From assembly GCA_944548615.1 (NCBI GenBank), contig OX155951.1, forward strand, positions 39,976,162 to 40,040,161: a stretch of 64,000 nucleotides of DNA. The letters run 5' to 3'. Below are positions 23,131-35,950 of the stretch, in pieces. Within the stretch, counting starts at the first letter, position 1, and every line of letters starts with the position of its first letter. Position numbers and translations under genes: made by a program. This stretch comes from Micropterix aruncella (lineage: Eukaryota; Arthropoda; Insecta; Lepidoptera; Micropterigidae). The notes under the pieces were generated by a model. The model saw only the letters and a program-made list of their open reading frames with translations. It was not told the origin of the DNA and made no database searches.

Positions 23131-23442
23131 AATGTACATAGTCAATAGGTATTATATTTATGAATGTTGATTTTAACCACCTCGAAAGTAAGTTAAAAAA
23201 AACATTTAGGCAATTCTTGGTGATAACGATTTACATTAGGTAATTATTTTATAAAATTATTTTAATTATTTTATTAATAATAATAACAAAAATAAATAGG
23301 TCAGAAGAATTCAATTCGAAATCATCATAATTATCTATGTATTTATTACACTACCTTACTTATATTAATTTTTAATATCTATTTAGGTAGGTCCATATTT
23401 TTATGCATACTATATTTATTAAATCTATTCGTATAAAACAAA

Positions 23443-23795
<353 letters not shown>

Positions 23796-24013
23796 CGTAA
23801 ATTATACTTTGGTTGGAGGGGGTTGTATTTGTGGCAATAAGATCATTTTGTGGTTTTTAGCCAAAAATCTAGTAGTAATCATAATAATTCTACTTATTTA
23901 TAACATAGTTAAGCGCATATCTGACTCACTGACTGACTCTATAACGCTGTAGGTAAAGACAGTCTTTTTTTTAAATTTGTCAGTTTTTAAACCTTCCTTT
24001 CTTTTCTAATTTC

Positions 24014-24357
24014 TACTACTTCTAATTTCGAACTTGGAATGCTATTTCGAATTTCGAACTTGAAATTGTGTTTCGAATTTCAAACTTGAAATTGTGCTTC
24101 GAATTTTGAACTTGACATTCTACTTCGAATTTTAAACTTGATATTCTACTTCGAATATCGACCTTGAAATTCTACGTCGAATTTCGAACCTGACATTTTA
24201 CTTCGAATTTCGAACTTGATATTTTACTTCGAATTTCTAACTTGAAATTATACGTCGAATATCGAACTTAACATTTTACTTCGAATTTCGAACTTGACAT
24301 TCTACTTCAAATTTCGAACTTAATATTCTACTTCGAATTTCGACCTTGACATTTTGA
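24014..24357. repeat. 26-bp minisatellite, ~13 units
   Basis: The consensus unit is approximately TTCTACTTCGAATTTCGAAC plus TTGAAA. Each unit carries two TTCGAA palindromes. The 26-bp period is steady while individual units differ at several positions. There are no unique spacers between units, so this is not a CRISPR-like array. Confidence 0.85.
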
Positions 24358-24621
24358 CATTTGAATTTTTATTATTATTTTGACCCTAGTTATCCAGCAG
24401 AAATTTTCAGCCCACACGAATTTCAAAAAAATATGCTAAAGACATCTGGACACGACTGTGAAAATCATTGGCTATCAATGAATACAAAAGTTGGATTTTA
24501 TTAATTATGTAAATACAAAATTCTAAAATTGTTTTCTTATCGGTCACCATGCTCAAAAAGTTTAACTTGAATTAATATCAAAGAAAAAACTTGAATTAAT
24601 ATCAAAGAAAAAAAATACTGC

Positions 24622-24714
24622 ATAAATAATATAAATAAATAATTATAATTGCTTAAGTTGTTAAAAAAATGCTATGCAATAGCTTTATCGCGGCAGTCCC
24701 CGAGTGCCACATGT
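24622..24714 (-). mobile_element. ~590-bp hairpin repeat family, 5' fragment
   Basis: On the minus strand it reads ACATGTGGCACTCGGGGACT, GCCGCGATAAAGCTATTGCA and TAGCATTTTTTTAAC, matching the first ~90 bp of the family. Truncation occurs near 24622. The edge ATGTATTTTTTAT became the target of the adjacent Penelope insertion. Confidence 0.75.
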
Positions 24715-24723
24715 ATTTTTTAT

Positions 24724-24926
24724 GAAATCGAAGACTATCGCGGTTGGTTGACATTATAAATAGGATAGAAAACGAATTTACCGCGTGAAATTTGTAGGAC
24801 CCGACGTTTCGGTGACGTTGCAGCCGCCGTTGTCTAGTTTACCCTAGACAACGGCGGCTGCAACGTCACCGAAACGTCGGGTCCTACAAATTTCACGCGG
24901 TAAATTCGTTTTCTATCCTATTTATA
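24724..24926. mobile_element. Penelope-like fragment forming a perfect palindrome
   Basis: 24751-24837 is the exact reverse complement of 24844-24930, an 87-bp perfect stem with a 6-nt centre (TTTACC). Both arms are the terminal sequence of the Penelope element at 54828-56745 (GTCACCGAAACGTCGGGTCC and flanks). A 13-bp direct duplication ATGTATTTTTTAT borders it (24711-24723 and 24927-24939). It has no coding capacity. The head-to-head arrangement mirrors the inverted ends of the larger copy, without the central coding part. Confidence 0.8.
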
Positions 24927-25045
24927 ATGTATTTTTTATTTTAATTTTAGCAAAATAAAAACCATTAAATATTATCGTATAAGTACATTCAGCATTTTGA
25001 GACATATAATTAATTAAGGTATCTTTAGTAGCTAATATAGTTTAC

Positions 25046-25366
25046 GTGGAACCCTCTTCTTAAAATTTTCCCGCCGCCGAACGCCGAACGAAAGGACGTG
25101 ACAGTATACAGTAAGTGTTGTGTGCAAGACAGATTTTCGTAATTCACGCGCTCCGAGCTCGCCCCCCACCACCGTTATAACCTACGCAGTGGCGGCAGCG
25201 GTATGCGGCCTACCCGCAAAACAACGGATTGACAGCTCTTTCAGTCTACCATGGACATCGGCGGCTGCAACGTCACCGAAACGTCGGGTGCTACAAACTT
25301 CACGCGGTAAATTCGTTTTCTATCCTATTTATAATGTGAAACAACCGCGATAGTATTCGATTTTAT
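25046..25366 (+). mobile_element. Penelope-like 3' end fragment
   Basis: It matches the last ~300 bp of the element at 54828-56745, from the coding end (TGGAACCCTCTTCTTAAAAT) through GCAACGTCACCGAAACGTCG to CTATCCTATTTATAATG. It then continues TGAAACAACCGCGATAGTAT TCGATTTT, the terminal ~30 bp that the other copies carry only at their left end. It is more diverged from the 54.8 kb copy than that copy's two arms are from each other. Confidence 0.75.
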
Positions 25367-27099
25367 AATATAGTTTTATGAGTTGATCCAAACTTTTTGT
25401 TTCCTGAATAAAATAAATTACAAAAAAAAAAATAACTGAATGGTCAGCTGTATAGAAATATTCTCAATAATAAAACATCCATATAATAATTTAATTGCGG
25501 TTTTCAATACACTGAACGGCTTTACATACTGGGGATATAATCAACGAATGGCAACAAAAATACATCGAATAATTTGATTTCTCACTGGATTTCCGAAAAT
25601 AAAATAAAAACTTATTCGGAGGAAAACCTTACAAACATTTACATGGTCTTCATCGTTTATCGCAATATTTAAAAAATATTTCTCCCTCCTTCGAAACCAT
25701 TATTTACTGAGAACACAGCACACAAGCGGCAGCAAAGGTCGAATGTAATCTTAAAATAGGCTCGCCTCATCGGGCCTGGAATTCAAATTGGCAGGATAAA
25801 AGAGCTTTAATAAAAAAAAGTTGAACGCGCGTGATACGCACATATCTCGACGAGGACGTCAAACGTGAAATGAGGTCACATGTATTCCACAGAGGGCGTG
25901 TGACGTTGTCAAAGCACAACAACTCAAATTGAAATATTTCAGAAATTGAGAGACGAAAAGATTGAATATAAAATGTTATCGTTGTTAGTGAAAAAGAAAA
26001 CAAAAAAAAATCTAAATATTTCTTATTATGAGTAGTAGATTATCTTGAAGTTATCTAGAATGTCCTTATAGGTAGGATAATGCTTTCAATCAACGTACCC
26101 AAAGCCTTTTAATAATATACAACATTATATTATTACTAAGGAGTCAAACTGCAGGGATAATTAATCATATGCTCTATTAGATGTATTCATATCACCGCAA
26201 AATACGGTTTTATGAATCAGTAATGGATTATACCTCGGGTGTAGCTTGTAAATATAAAGGGAAAGTAGTAATTTGTGGCGTTTTTGGTATAAAAACACTA
26301 CTAGGTAGTAGGTACTAGGTAAAATAACACTACCAAATTTACAAGTGTAATATTTTATTCAATAGCAGCTAAACTATTTTAGAGTTTAGCTATTTTACGT
26401 TGCTGAAAAAAATTCGATAAGGCATCTGTGGCAAAAGTGGTTTTTTTCAGAAAAAAAGGCTGTCGAGAAACAGGCTAGAGCCTTATGCTTCAAATTGAGC
26501 AAGCAATCTCCATATAGCAAAACTGACTGCCGAGGTCTAATGGCACGTTTAGTACCTGTAAAGGATTTTATGTCTCAAACACCTTGGATATTTCCTTTTT
26601 ATTTTTATAAACGTTGCCAATATAATTTAGATATCAAGGAGTTCGATAGCAGGTATAAAGAAACAAACTCAGCAAAAACTTATTTTTTTACTGAAAATAT
26701 AAACGCATTTTTAAAAATAAAAGACAGCTTAAGCGACATCCTCCAATATTTGCCAAAATGTCAACATCACCTCTTGTTTTTGCAGGTCAATCATTAGTTA
26801 TGTCATTATAAAAAGCTTTGTACGCATCGGGTATAATTTTTACATTGATTGGAATTTTCGTTGTAGGCTTTTGTTTTAGGTAATTCTAGTACGTATGTTG
26901 TGATAATGATTTTATCGTTGTGATAATGAATACGCTGTGATAATGATTTTTTCCTTAATAGTCCATCAATATATTTGGAGAACAAAAATGCCAGGTTTGG
27001 ATTTTATATGTTGGAAGTGGGAGTATTTAGGCACTGAGAATGTTCTCTTTTCTTCTTTACATGCATTTTAGCCATAGGAACCCAGTGAAAGAATTTTAT
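25367..27099. other. No gene recognised
   Basis: A 100-codon open frame (26495-26797, plus) shows no family resemblance that I recognise. The remainder is AT-rich without signals. Confidence 0.35.
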
Positions 27100-27300
27100 T
27101 GTAGTACTGGGGCCACAAAGATTCAAAATCAAGTATCCAAGTATCAAAACCAAGTCCTGTCCACCCTAGAACAGGCTAGTCCCAGTTGGGTAACAGAATC
27201 AAATAAGCAAAAGGTTAAGGTTTTGCCATTCGGTTCCTGTTATTTTTGTAAGCAAAGCAATGTTTCAGTAATTAATTCAAATAAGTAAATAAATAAAATC
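27100..27300 (+). mobile_element. LINE 3' end (copy g)
   Basis: Plus-strand copy of the subfamily at 8141-9240, sharing the hairpin (CACCCTAG...CCCAGTTGGGT, 27172-27192) and the following CAAATAAGCAAAAGGTTAAG block. It ends with an AATAAGTAAATAAATAAA tail at about 27280-27297. No ORF2 sequence is attached. Confidence 0.6.
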
Positions 27301-28590
27301 TCATTGAGGTCCACCTTTTCTACCCCAATTTTTTAACTTGATTTCAAAATCAGATCTTTAAAATATTCTTCTGTATAAATGCGGTCATGTCTTCTGATTT
27401 ATCGTTTGGCTGCCCCAAAAGTACGGTCATAGGGTAGAAAAGCGTGTTCTCATTTAGGATTATAATAATAAATATTTTTGATACAGTGTGCAGTGGTTTC
27501 AATGAAAGCTTGAAACATGGTATGATTTCGATTCTGGCCCGTGCACCAATCGGGAAAAAATGTGTATGTCAGTTATGTCATTTCGCACATAACTTACGTA
27601 CCTGCATGTTTCCCATTTTTCTTGCTTCTATCCTCTTTCTAACTTAATTGATATGCTCCATATCTTTATTATTTGCTTATTTATGTCCTCCTGTTTGGAG
27701 AGCATTAGATTTCTTTGCCCGAAAACCCTTTTTCTGGGTGTGTGCCCGGACAAGCAGCTTTGCCCTTCGCTATTTTAGCCAAAAGAGGGTCGTAGAGAAG
27801 TGGCAGCTGCAGCATTGCATGCATGCAAACAAAAAATATTGCCAAGAAAAAAATATTTCCGGCACTTTTTCCAGGTCTTATGTAAACGGCGCTTGAATGA
27901 CTCAAATGCCGACTTTATAATGACAACTAAGTTGAATCTCATATATCTTCGACACTAAACAACACGACGGTACAGCTGCAATTTCAAATTTGAACATGCG
28001 TTAAAGTGAAAAGAATAGATTTCCGACAAAAAGTAATTTCCGAAAAAACGCCCCAAATTCCCTTTTCGAAATAACCAATTTAATTGGGATAATATTGAAA
28101 AAGTCAACATACAAAACAATTTGGCAGAATAGGTAAAAAATACAAATTTTACCACATAAGTAACTAACGATCGGATGGTGACAGATACATTGAATAACAT
28201 CCCATAGAAGACCCTAAATTATTTAAATTTATATTCTTTAGGCAGTTGTCAAATAAAACTCGCAAGATCATATTGTATTATACTATAATATGTAGATTAA
28301 TTAGATTACTTTTCCATACTCAGGTATCCAATATTTATCAGGCATCTGATTATTTTTTTATTTTTATGTAATTATTTATTATTTTAACTTATTGTATATT
28401 CTGTTAAATATTTTTAATGCCATAAAATATATTCGCCTTCGCGCAAATATTGTATTTACTAGGGGAATAAGAACAAGAGCTGTGACATTTTTCCAAAATA
28501 TGTGAGTGTTTTTGGGAGAAAAGCAGAAATGATTTCAAAAATATCTGTTTCATTGTAATATTTCCATACTGAGATATCCTTCCAAAAGCG
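27301..28590. other. No gene recognised
   Basis: AT-rich. Overlapping open frames on both strands around 27650-28200 lack resemblance to known families. Confidence 0.4.
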
Positions 28591-28800
28591 TTAGACAGGG
28601 TGGTAGGCTGCCCTCTGGGTGCCTTTTTTGGTGCCTCGCCATAAGGCATTGGCCTCTGTCGGGCATGTTGGATTAGCTAGACAGTAGATTTGTATTGTCT
28701 CTAAGTCATCAACGCTCACCTCAACAGAGATAGAACGATTACTATCGTTGAAACTTTCTGAGGTGACGGGTTCGCCTGTTGTAGTTGACAACTCTAACTT
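28591..28800 (+). mobile_element. Foldback-family terminus, copy
   Basis: It matches the outer ~200 bp of the right arm of the element at 41677-43089: CTCGCCATAAGGCATTGGCC, GCTCACCTCAACAGAGATAG, GAGGTGACGGGTTCGCC and TGTAGTTGACAACTCTA. Only one arm is present. Confidence 0.65.
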
Positions 28801-29044
28801 TGTTTTATTAGCAAAACCTGGAGCTCTATAAAACCTGGAGCTCTATATATAAAAACAGTAGTGCTCTGCGATGCATAAATCGAAAAATATTTTTAAAACC
28901 TTTTGGCGGGCGACGAGTTGATCGAGTTGCCGATAGTTGATCTACTAGCCGAATAAACTCTTTCGTTTTTGAGTTCGAAATGTATGTATACCGCCTTATA
29001 TGATAGTACCGTTGCAGGTTATGATATGGTATGATAGTACCGTA

Positions 29045-29240
29045 GAGGCTGACCGCTGGTTACCTTTCCGGTGCCTCGCCGTAAGGCTTTGATCTCTGAC
29101 GGGCAGGTGGCGTAGTTAGACTGTTTATTGGCTTTCGTACCAAGTCTTCTACGCTCACCTCACGGGAGACAGAATGATTAATTTCGTTAAAACTTCCTGA
29201 GGCGACGGTTTTTGCCCGTTGTAGTTGACAGCTCTAGATG
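29045..29240 (+). mobile_element. Foldback-family terminus, second copy
   Basis: Same outer-arm sequence and orientation as 28591-28800 (CCTCGCCGTAAGGCTTTGAT; CTCACCTCACGGGAGACAGA; GTTGTAGTTGACAGCTCTAG). The two solo termini lie about 245 bp apart. Confidence 0.65.
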
Positions 29241-30600
29241 CAGAAATTCAATGTTTTGAAATCATTTCTCTTCTGTAGTAGTTTTTCTCATTCAATATTC
29301 ATTATAGTGTATCCGAGTGCAGTAGAGCGGCATATCGAGACGTTGGCCAGATTGCGTTTCGCTCGCATTGGGCGGCAAATGCTGGGCGGTGCATTTTATT
29401 TAAATCGTGCCTGAATGCATGGGCATCCGACGCCCAGAACACCCCGCGGGCGTCGCGGCCGTTGCGCGCCGTGCGTCATGGATTAATCATAGAACTGTGA
29501 GACGTATTCACAACAGACATGACACTAATAAAATTTGACCAATATAAGCGCCATTTTTGTGTCACACGGGTGGTTGGCATGAGCGCAGAAAAGCTGACGA
29601 CCGAAAAAGGACAGATATGACAGTTCTCGGTTTGCTCTTCAGAATATTGGAGGTGGCAGCTCGGAGCCATCTCATAAGTAGGTTCAATGCTTAATCAGCT
29701 CACAAGCGCCCTCTGAGTCACAATAGTTTGTTCTACTCGTACGCCTTCTCTGTACTTGGAGCCCTGCTCTATAATGCTTTACCCACACATGTTTGTATAA
29801 CATGAAATAACGGATCAAAAAACACTAACATGCGCACATAAATTTCTCTCCTCCCCCTCCTTTACCCTTTCCTTGCGGTAATGTTGGGGTTATTGCTAAA
29901 AATATGTATTATTTACTGCTGGATTTTAATGCTAGGCACATTTGATACGAGCTGCTTTTATAAGTGATTTTATTAATAATTTTATTTTGTTTTTATAGCA
30001 GAACATTTTAGTTTTCCGATTACGTTAAGGTTAGATTGCTTCAACGAAATAAACTCGCCGATTTTTTTCATTAAATAAAGCGTTATTATTATTATTATTA
30101 TTATTATTAGCGCCCCCGTATCAAAATATAACGGCCCTTACGGTTTTTTTTGCGGTATTAAAAATAGGTGAACTGTTAGCAGTTCTAAAATTCTAAAATT
30201 CTATTAGTCATACCCCTTTCATTCGTTTCACTGATCGACGTTGGAGAAAAGGAAAATTAGAAAAGTAGCCTGGAAAATTGGAAAACTCAGGAAAAACTGA
30301 AAGTGCTCTTTCCTACTCACGATTTGAACGATGGATATACGTAATAATTTTTTTGAATAGGAACGAACAGGTTGATCGTTTTTTTTTTTGTTTTGATTGC
30401 TATGCTCTCGAAATGGAAATAGTTCAATCAAATGTATTCAATGGAAAAAAAATCTGGAAGATCTTGAGAAAAATCCGGAAAACCCTATTTTAGCCTTAAT
30501 TAGAATAAAATTTCATTTTTCTACTTTTGTGTTGTTTCGTGATATGTCCAACAAATGCAGTTATTTTATTTATATTCTTATTTATTTATTTCGGTATTGA
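29241..30600. other. No gene recognised; GC-rich block and (TTA)n
   Basis: A CpG-rich block lies at about 29330-29480 and a (TTA)n run at about 30085-30108. Short open frames near 30278-30600 are unassigned. Confidence 0.4.
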
Positions 30601-30865
30601 TATGTATTTTGAAATGTGCCGAATAGTGACTTCGCCCAAACGCTGCTATACTCCGAGATGCCAACGAGGGTTTAGCGCGCATTAGAGGGGAGGAGGAAGG
30701 GGGGGGGGGGGGGTAGGGGTGGACTGATTGCCTGGATAGTCTTAGGGTGACACAACCGATTTTTTACTTTGTTTATATATTTCGATAGCTTTTCACATAT
30801 ACACAAAACGATCACAAATATGTTTATTGAAATTTGGACAACACAACGTCTGTCGGGTCAGCTAG
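30601..30865 (+). mobile_element. Helitron 3' end (5' limit uncertain)
   Basis: It ends TGTCGGGTCAGCTAG before a T, as the Helitron at 17268-18015 does, with a short GACA...TGTC stem just upstream. The 5' boundary is a guess, since no TC start was found. A run of about 15-17 G (30700-30715) lies inside. Confidence 0.45.
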
Positions 30866-31974
<1,109 letters not shown>

Positions 31975-33370
31975 ACCGTTGATTACATAGCATATTACAT
32001 TGCTTAACTCCATGCTAACCCTTCTACGCCGGCGACATGCAGGTGATGCTGATAGCATTATTCGGCGAAATCAATAGAAATTTATTTTGCATTCTACATA
32101 TATTAACATTGACAATGGATATTTTTTAAAAACCCATAATTTAAACAACGATGACAATAATAGCATTCAATTATTAGTGTCATCTATGGCATTTTTATTT
32201 AGGGTACATAACATAAATAATACAGAGATCTTATAATGCCATCTATTCGTCTATTTGAATATTGAAGCGCGTAATTATTACTTATTAAAACCTTTATACC
32301 AAATTAACAATTTATATCTTTTTGTTAATATTTTAAAATGATAACAGCTATGATAAAAAACCGTTTGCTTTACATTATTATTTTATATTGAGACAGGATA
32401 CCGTATTCGTGGGTTTGGAAAGGCATTCGCGCGCTTTTGAGTAAATCCACGCGATTTATGATTATTGTTTATGAGTCAATCGCTTGCTTATGCGTGCAAT
32501 CTACACGTTGCGTTCCGTAGTAAAATCGTTGCTACACAAGCGTAGTACGGTAGAAAAACATTTTTTTTATTGAGCCAGCGTGTATTTGGTGGTGTCTTAC
32601 CAGAGGTGTCTGTTTTATACATTACCAGGGGTGTCTGTTTATAATGCTGTTTTACGGTTTTTCAGTTGGATAGCCCTGCAATAAATATATGCAGTTTTAA
32701 TTTTACGGTCTGTGAACACGGACATCGGCGGCGTGTGTTGGGGCGGGTGTCGTGGCGACAGTGCGTCGAGACGCCGCCCGCGGCGCCTGCGGCCGCCTTC
32801 AGCCTCCTTCAGCCTCCTTCAGCCGTCTTCAGCTTCCTTTGGGTATTTCAGCGGCAGGCAGTCGCGCCCCGGGTTAAACGACCATAATGGACTCGCAAAT
32901 CGAAGTCTCGGCAAATTGAATTCAGCGGGCCATTTTAATTCGACACCATGACAACATTGCTGTCTGCCCTAATGTTTTGCACTGCATTGCCCTTTGTAGT
33001 CGATTTGATTGACACGACTGCCCTAACATAACTTGACGTTAAGTTTTTTCAAACGTTACCTAATGATGCATATACGCTGCATGACACCGACAACAGCAGC
33101 TGAAAATATTAATATGGCTATATTCAAAATATATACTAAATTAGAAAATAGTATACTAGAACCTTCTTTATACATACAGAGTGGTGCATAGGAAACTCAT
33201 ATTGTATAACCGTTTATTGGGTATAACTATAGACCTAACATTACAATAGGTTATCATGTATCTGATTTTCCAAATAGACTTAGTATTGCAGTTTATGCTG
33301 AAAATCACGCAACACTAACATAGAAATGTTCCGGAAAGTCTACTTCAGATACTTTCATAGCGTTATATCT
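31975..33370. other. No gene recognised; CpG-rich block
   Basis: A 27-bp duplication (ATTACCAGAGGTGTCTGTTT type) lies at about 32598-32643. A CpG-rich block at about 32715-32880 includes three CTTCAGCCTC units. No family resemblance was seen in the open frames. Confidence 0.4.
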
Positions 33371-33374
33371 TGCG

Positions 33375-33670
33375 GCATTCTTTTTAACAAAGTATATCTT
33401 TAATATGATTCTTAAATTGCTTTACTGGTAATTCTAATTTTTTGTTAAGGAACTCTGTCATTTTTTTTTCAAATTATTTATTGATTTTAGAGAAATTTTA
33501 ATGTCTTTAATGTTTGGTGGTAGGCAATTATAAAATTTGGGGGAAAGATAAGAGAAACTGGATTGGCGAAAAGCGGATCTCCTGGGTGGTATTGCAGTCA
33601 TATATATGTATTTATAGTCCCATAAAAATCTATTTTTTTTTAGTTCGAACTTAGGAAAAAAAAGGTTATT
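33375..33670 (-). pseudogene. LINE ORF2 C-terminal fragment
   Basis: The minus strand encodes IPPRRSAFRQSSFSYLSPKF then YNCLPPNIKDIKISLKSINN, the CR1/jockey pattern RxxxxRxSSFxxxxPxxYNxLPxxIK. Stops follow soon after. No other domain or tail is evident. Confidence 0.55.
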
Positions 33671-34025
33671 TGTGTTTCTGGTATATAAGGGCAGACATTG
33701 AATTTATTGAAGTGCTACAGATTTTTATACAAAATATAATATATTTATGCATAAAATATACCTGTATTAAAAAAGTTCCCTATTTTAAATTCACTTCGCT
33801 ACATATTTTATATTATTCTACAAATACAAAAGGGTTTTTTTTGTTATCTTACCTATTTTTTTGTTTACTATGTTTGTATAAAAAAATATTTTGTAATTTA
33901 TTACAAATGCTTCCTATTCTTGGTTTCGTATTTCGTAAAAAAACAGGAATAGGAACAGACACATATTCATTATAAAAAATGAATTAACAATTTGGACACA
34001 GCTCCAATAGAAATGATTTATATGC

Positions 34026-35950
34026 CAAGTTCAAGTTCAAGTTGTTTATTTTTCAAAAATCTTTACAGATTGTAGAAACATACTAAAATAATAATAATAA
34101 TTGAAAGCATGAGAAATAACTTAAATTAAAAGAATAACAAATAAAATTAGTGTAATTTAAACGATTAAAATTTAAATTAAAATATCATTTAAAAATATCA
34201 AATCACAATATTTAGTCGCATTCACTTAAAACAAATAAAATTTAAAAAATATAAAATTTAGAAAAGGAATTACAATGTATAATCATTTCATTTAAAATCG
34301 TTATCGTCTTCAAAACTTATAAAAAGTTATTTATACATATTTAATTTTCGATTTTACACAATACTTTCGTTAGCCGTTCTTGGTGAATTGTACGTATTCT
34401 TCAAAGGTGTAAAAAATATTTTCTAAAAGAAACTTTTTTAAGGACTTTTTAAATATATTGTTATTTTTGATATCTTTAATATATGGAGGTAACATATTAA
34501 AAAAATAGGGACCGGAGTATTCCTTGACTTGTCTCGCTATTTTTAAATTTGCTTTAGGTAACATGTATTTTGATTTGTTTCTGGTGTTTATGTCATGAAT
34601 ATCTGAAATTTTTTTTTGAAGGTCTCTTTTCTTGTGGAAATCTGTTAGTACATTTAAAAGGTACAATGAAATGAACGTTAGAATTTTCAGTCGTTTAAAA
34701 TGACTTCTGCAGGATTCGTCCCATTTCAAATTTGCTATAATGCGTATTGCTCTTTTTTGCAGTTTGAATAGAGGTTCTCTGTGGCACGCATAACAATTAC
34801 CCCAAGTACCAATAGCGTAACTTAAAATACATTCAAAGTAGCTAAAATACACATTTCTAGTCTGGACTTCATTTAGCGTTTTCCTTATGATTCGTAATGC
34901 ATAACATGCCCGACTTAATCTGTCCTCGAGGTTCTCACAGTGCAAATTCCATTTTAGATTTTCATCGATATTCACACCTAAGAATCTAACACTTGCTGTT
35001 TGAGGGACTGTATAATTATTAATTGATAAATGTATTGGTTTGTGATGATTTCTGTTTTTGGAATTTGAAAAATAAATAAAGTTGCTTTTTGAAGCATTTA
35101 AAGCGAGGTTATTGCTGTTGAACCATCTATAAAGCTTGGATAAAATATCGTTTGACTTCGATTGCAATTCGAGTGTATCCTTACCCACAACTACTAGGCT
35201 TGTGTCGTCTGCAAACATTGTTACGTCTATTTCTTTGAAATTTATTGGCAAGTCGTTGACGTACGCTAAAAATAAAATTGGGCCCAAAATAGAACCCTGT
35301 GGAACGCCGAGGCTATTTACTATAGGGGCTGAGTAGTTGTTTCGTACGGTGCCATTCTGACGATGTTTAATTTCGACTACCTGCGTTCTATCTTCCAAGT
35401 AAGACTGAAACCACTGTAAAGAATATCCTCTGACACCATAATGATCGAGTTTGCTTAATAAAATATCATGATTTACGCAATCGAATGCTTTAGATAAATC
35501 GCAAAAAATTCCTAACGTTAACCATTTATCTATTTGTGAGCGGGTTACATATGATACGAATTCCCCAATCGCTTTATTGGTAGACATATGTTTCCTATAT
35601 CCGAATTGCCTATCACTAAGAATAACATAAGCCTCGAAATAATCTATAAGCCTAATTTTTACAACGCTTTCTATTATTTTTGAAAAAGAAGACAGAATTG
35701 CAATTGGTCTATAATTACCTTTTTCAGTTTTCGAGCCTTTTTTATGTAGTGGAATTATTTTTGCCACTTTTAATTCTTTAGGAAATATTCCGCTCTCTAT
35801 GGAGGCATTGATAGCTTGAGTTAGAGGATGTTTTATATATTCGATAGCTCTTTTGATTATGAACATTGGAATCTCATCCAATCCCGCAGAATTTGTGTTT
35901 TTGAATTTATGAACTATGGCAAGATGTTTTGATTCAGAGTTATCATTTCA
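34026..35950 (-). mobile_element. 5'-truncated CR1-type LINE with (ACTTGA)n tail
   Basis: The minus-strand element consists of a reverse transcriptase open frame, a ~330-nt AT-rich 3' UTR and a hexamer tail (plus-strand AAGTTCAAGTTCAAGTTG, 34026-34043). The 5' truncation lies near 35950, just before the RT. The UTR lacks the hairpin seen in other LINE ends here, so it is a different lineage. Its start after the tail, GTTTATTTTTCAAAAATC, resembles 45436-45460. Confidence 0.8.
34370..35881 (-). CDS. LINE reverse transcriptase, open but lacking the endonuclease
   Basis: Open for 503 codons. The frame actually continues upstream to about 35947 and the residue at 35881 is Leu (TTG), not a true start. 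Just upstream, NTNSAGLDEIP is the usual entry to the RT. The domain runs through NYRPIAILSSFSKIIE, QFGYRKHMST, FCDLSKAFDCVNHDIL, GVPQGSILGPILFLAYVNDL and the catalytic MFADDTSL (35219-35205), then VRFLGVNID. The C-terminal tail has LSYAIGTWGN, LQKRAIRIIANL, NTRNKSKYMLP and FKKSLKKFLLENIFYTFEEY. All catalytic motifs are intact and no stop interrupts, suggesting a fairly young insertion. It cannot move alone because the endonuclease and ORF1 are missing. Confidence 0.85.
   Translation of the reverse strand: MDEIPMFIIKRAIEYIKHPLTQAINASIESGIFPKELKVAKIIPLHKKGSKTEKGNYRPIAILSSFSKIIESVVKIRLIDYFEAYVILSDRQFGYRKHMSTNKAIGEFVSYVTRSQIDKWLTLGIFCDLSKAFDCVNHDILLSKLDHYGVRGYSLQWFQSYLEDRTQVVEIKHRQNGTVRNNYSAPIVNSLGVPQGSILGPILFLAYVNDLPINFKEIDVTMFADDTSLVVVGKDTLELQSKSNDILSKLYRWFNSNNLALNASKSNFIYFSNSKNRNHHKPIHLSINNYTVPQTASVRFLGVNIDENLKWNLHCENLEDRLSRACYALRIIRKTLNEVQTRNVYFSYFECILSYAIGTWGNCYACHREPLFKLQKRAIRIIANLKWDESCRSHFKRLKILTFISLYLLNVLTDFHKKRDLQKKISDIHDINTRNKSKYMLPKANLKIARQVKEYSGPYFFNMLPPYIKDIKNNNIFKKSLKKFLLENIFYTFEEYVQFTKNG

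Noticed and set aside
24014..24357. CRISPR-like array
   Set aside because: The units are contiguous 26-bp repeats without unique spacers, in a eukaryotic genome; it is a minisatellite.
26495..26797. 100-codon open frame as a gene
   Set aside because: No family resemblance, no promoter or splice context, and stop-free length is not exceptional here.
27648..27905. Cysteine-containing open frames on both strands
   Set aside because: Overlapping antisense frames with no spacing pattern of a zinc finger or known family.
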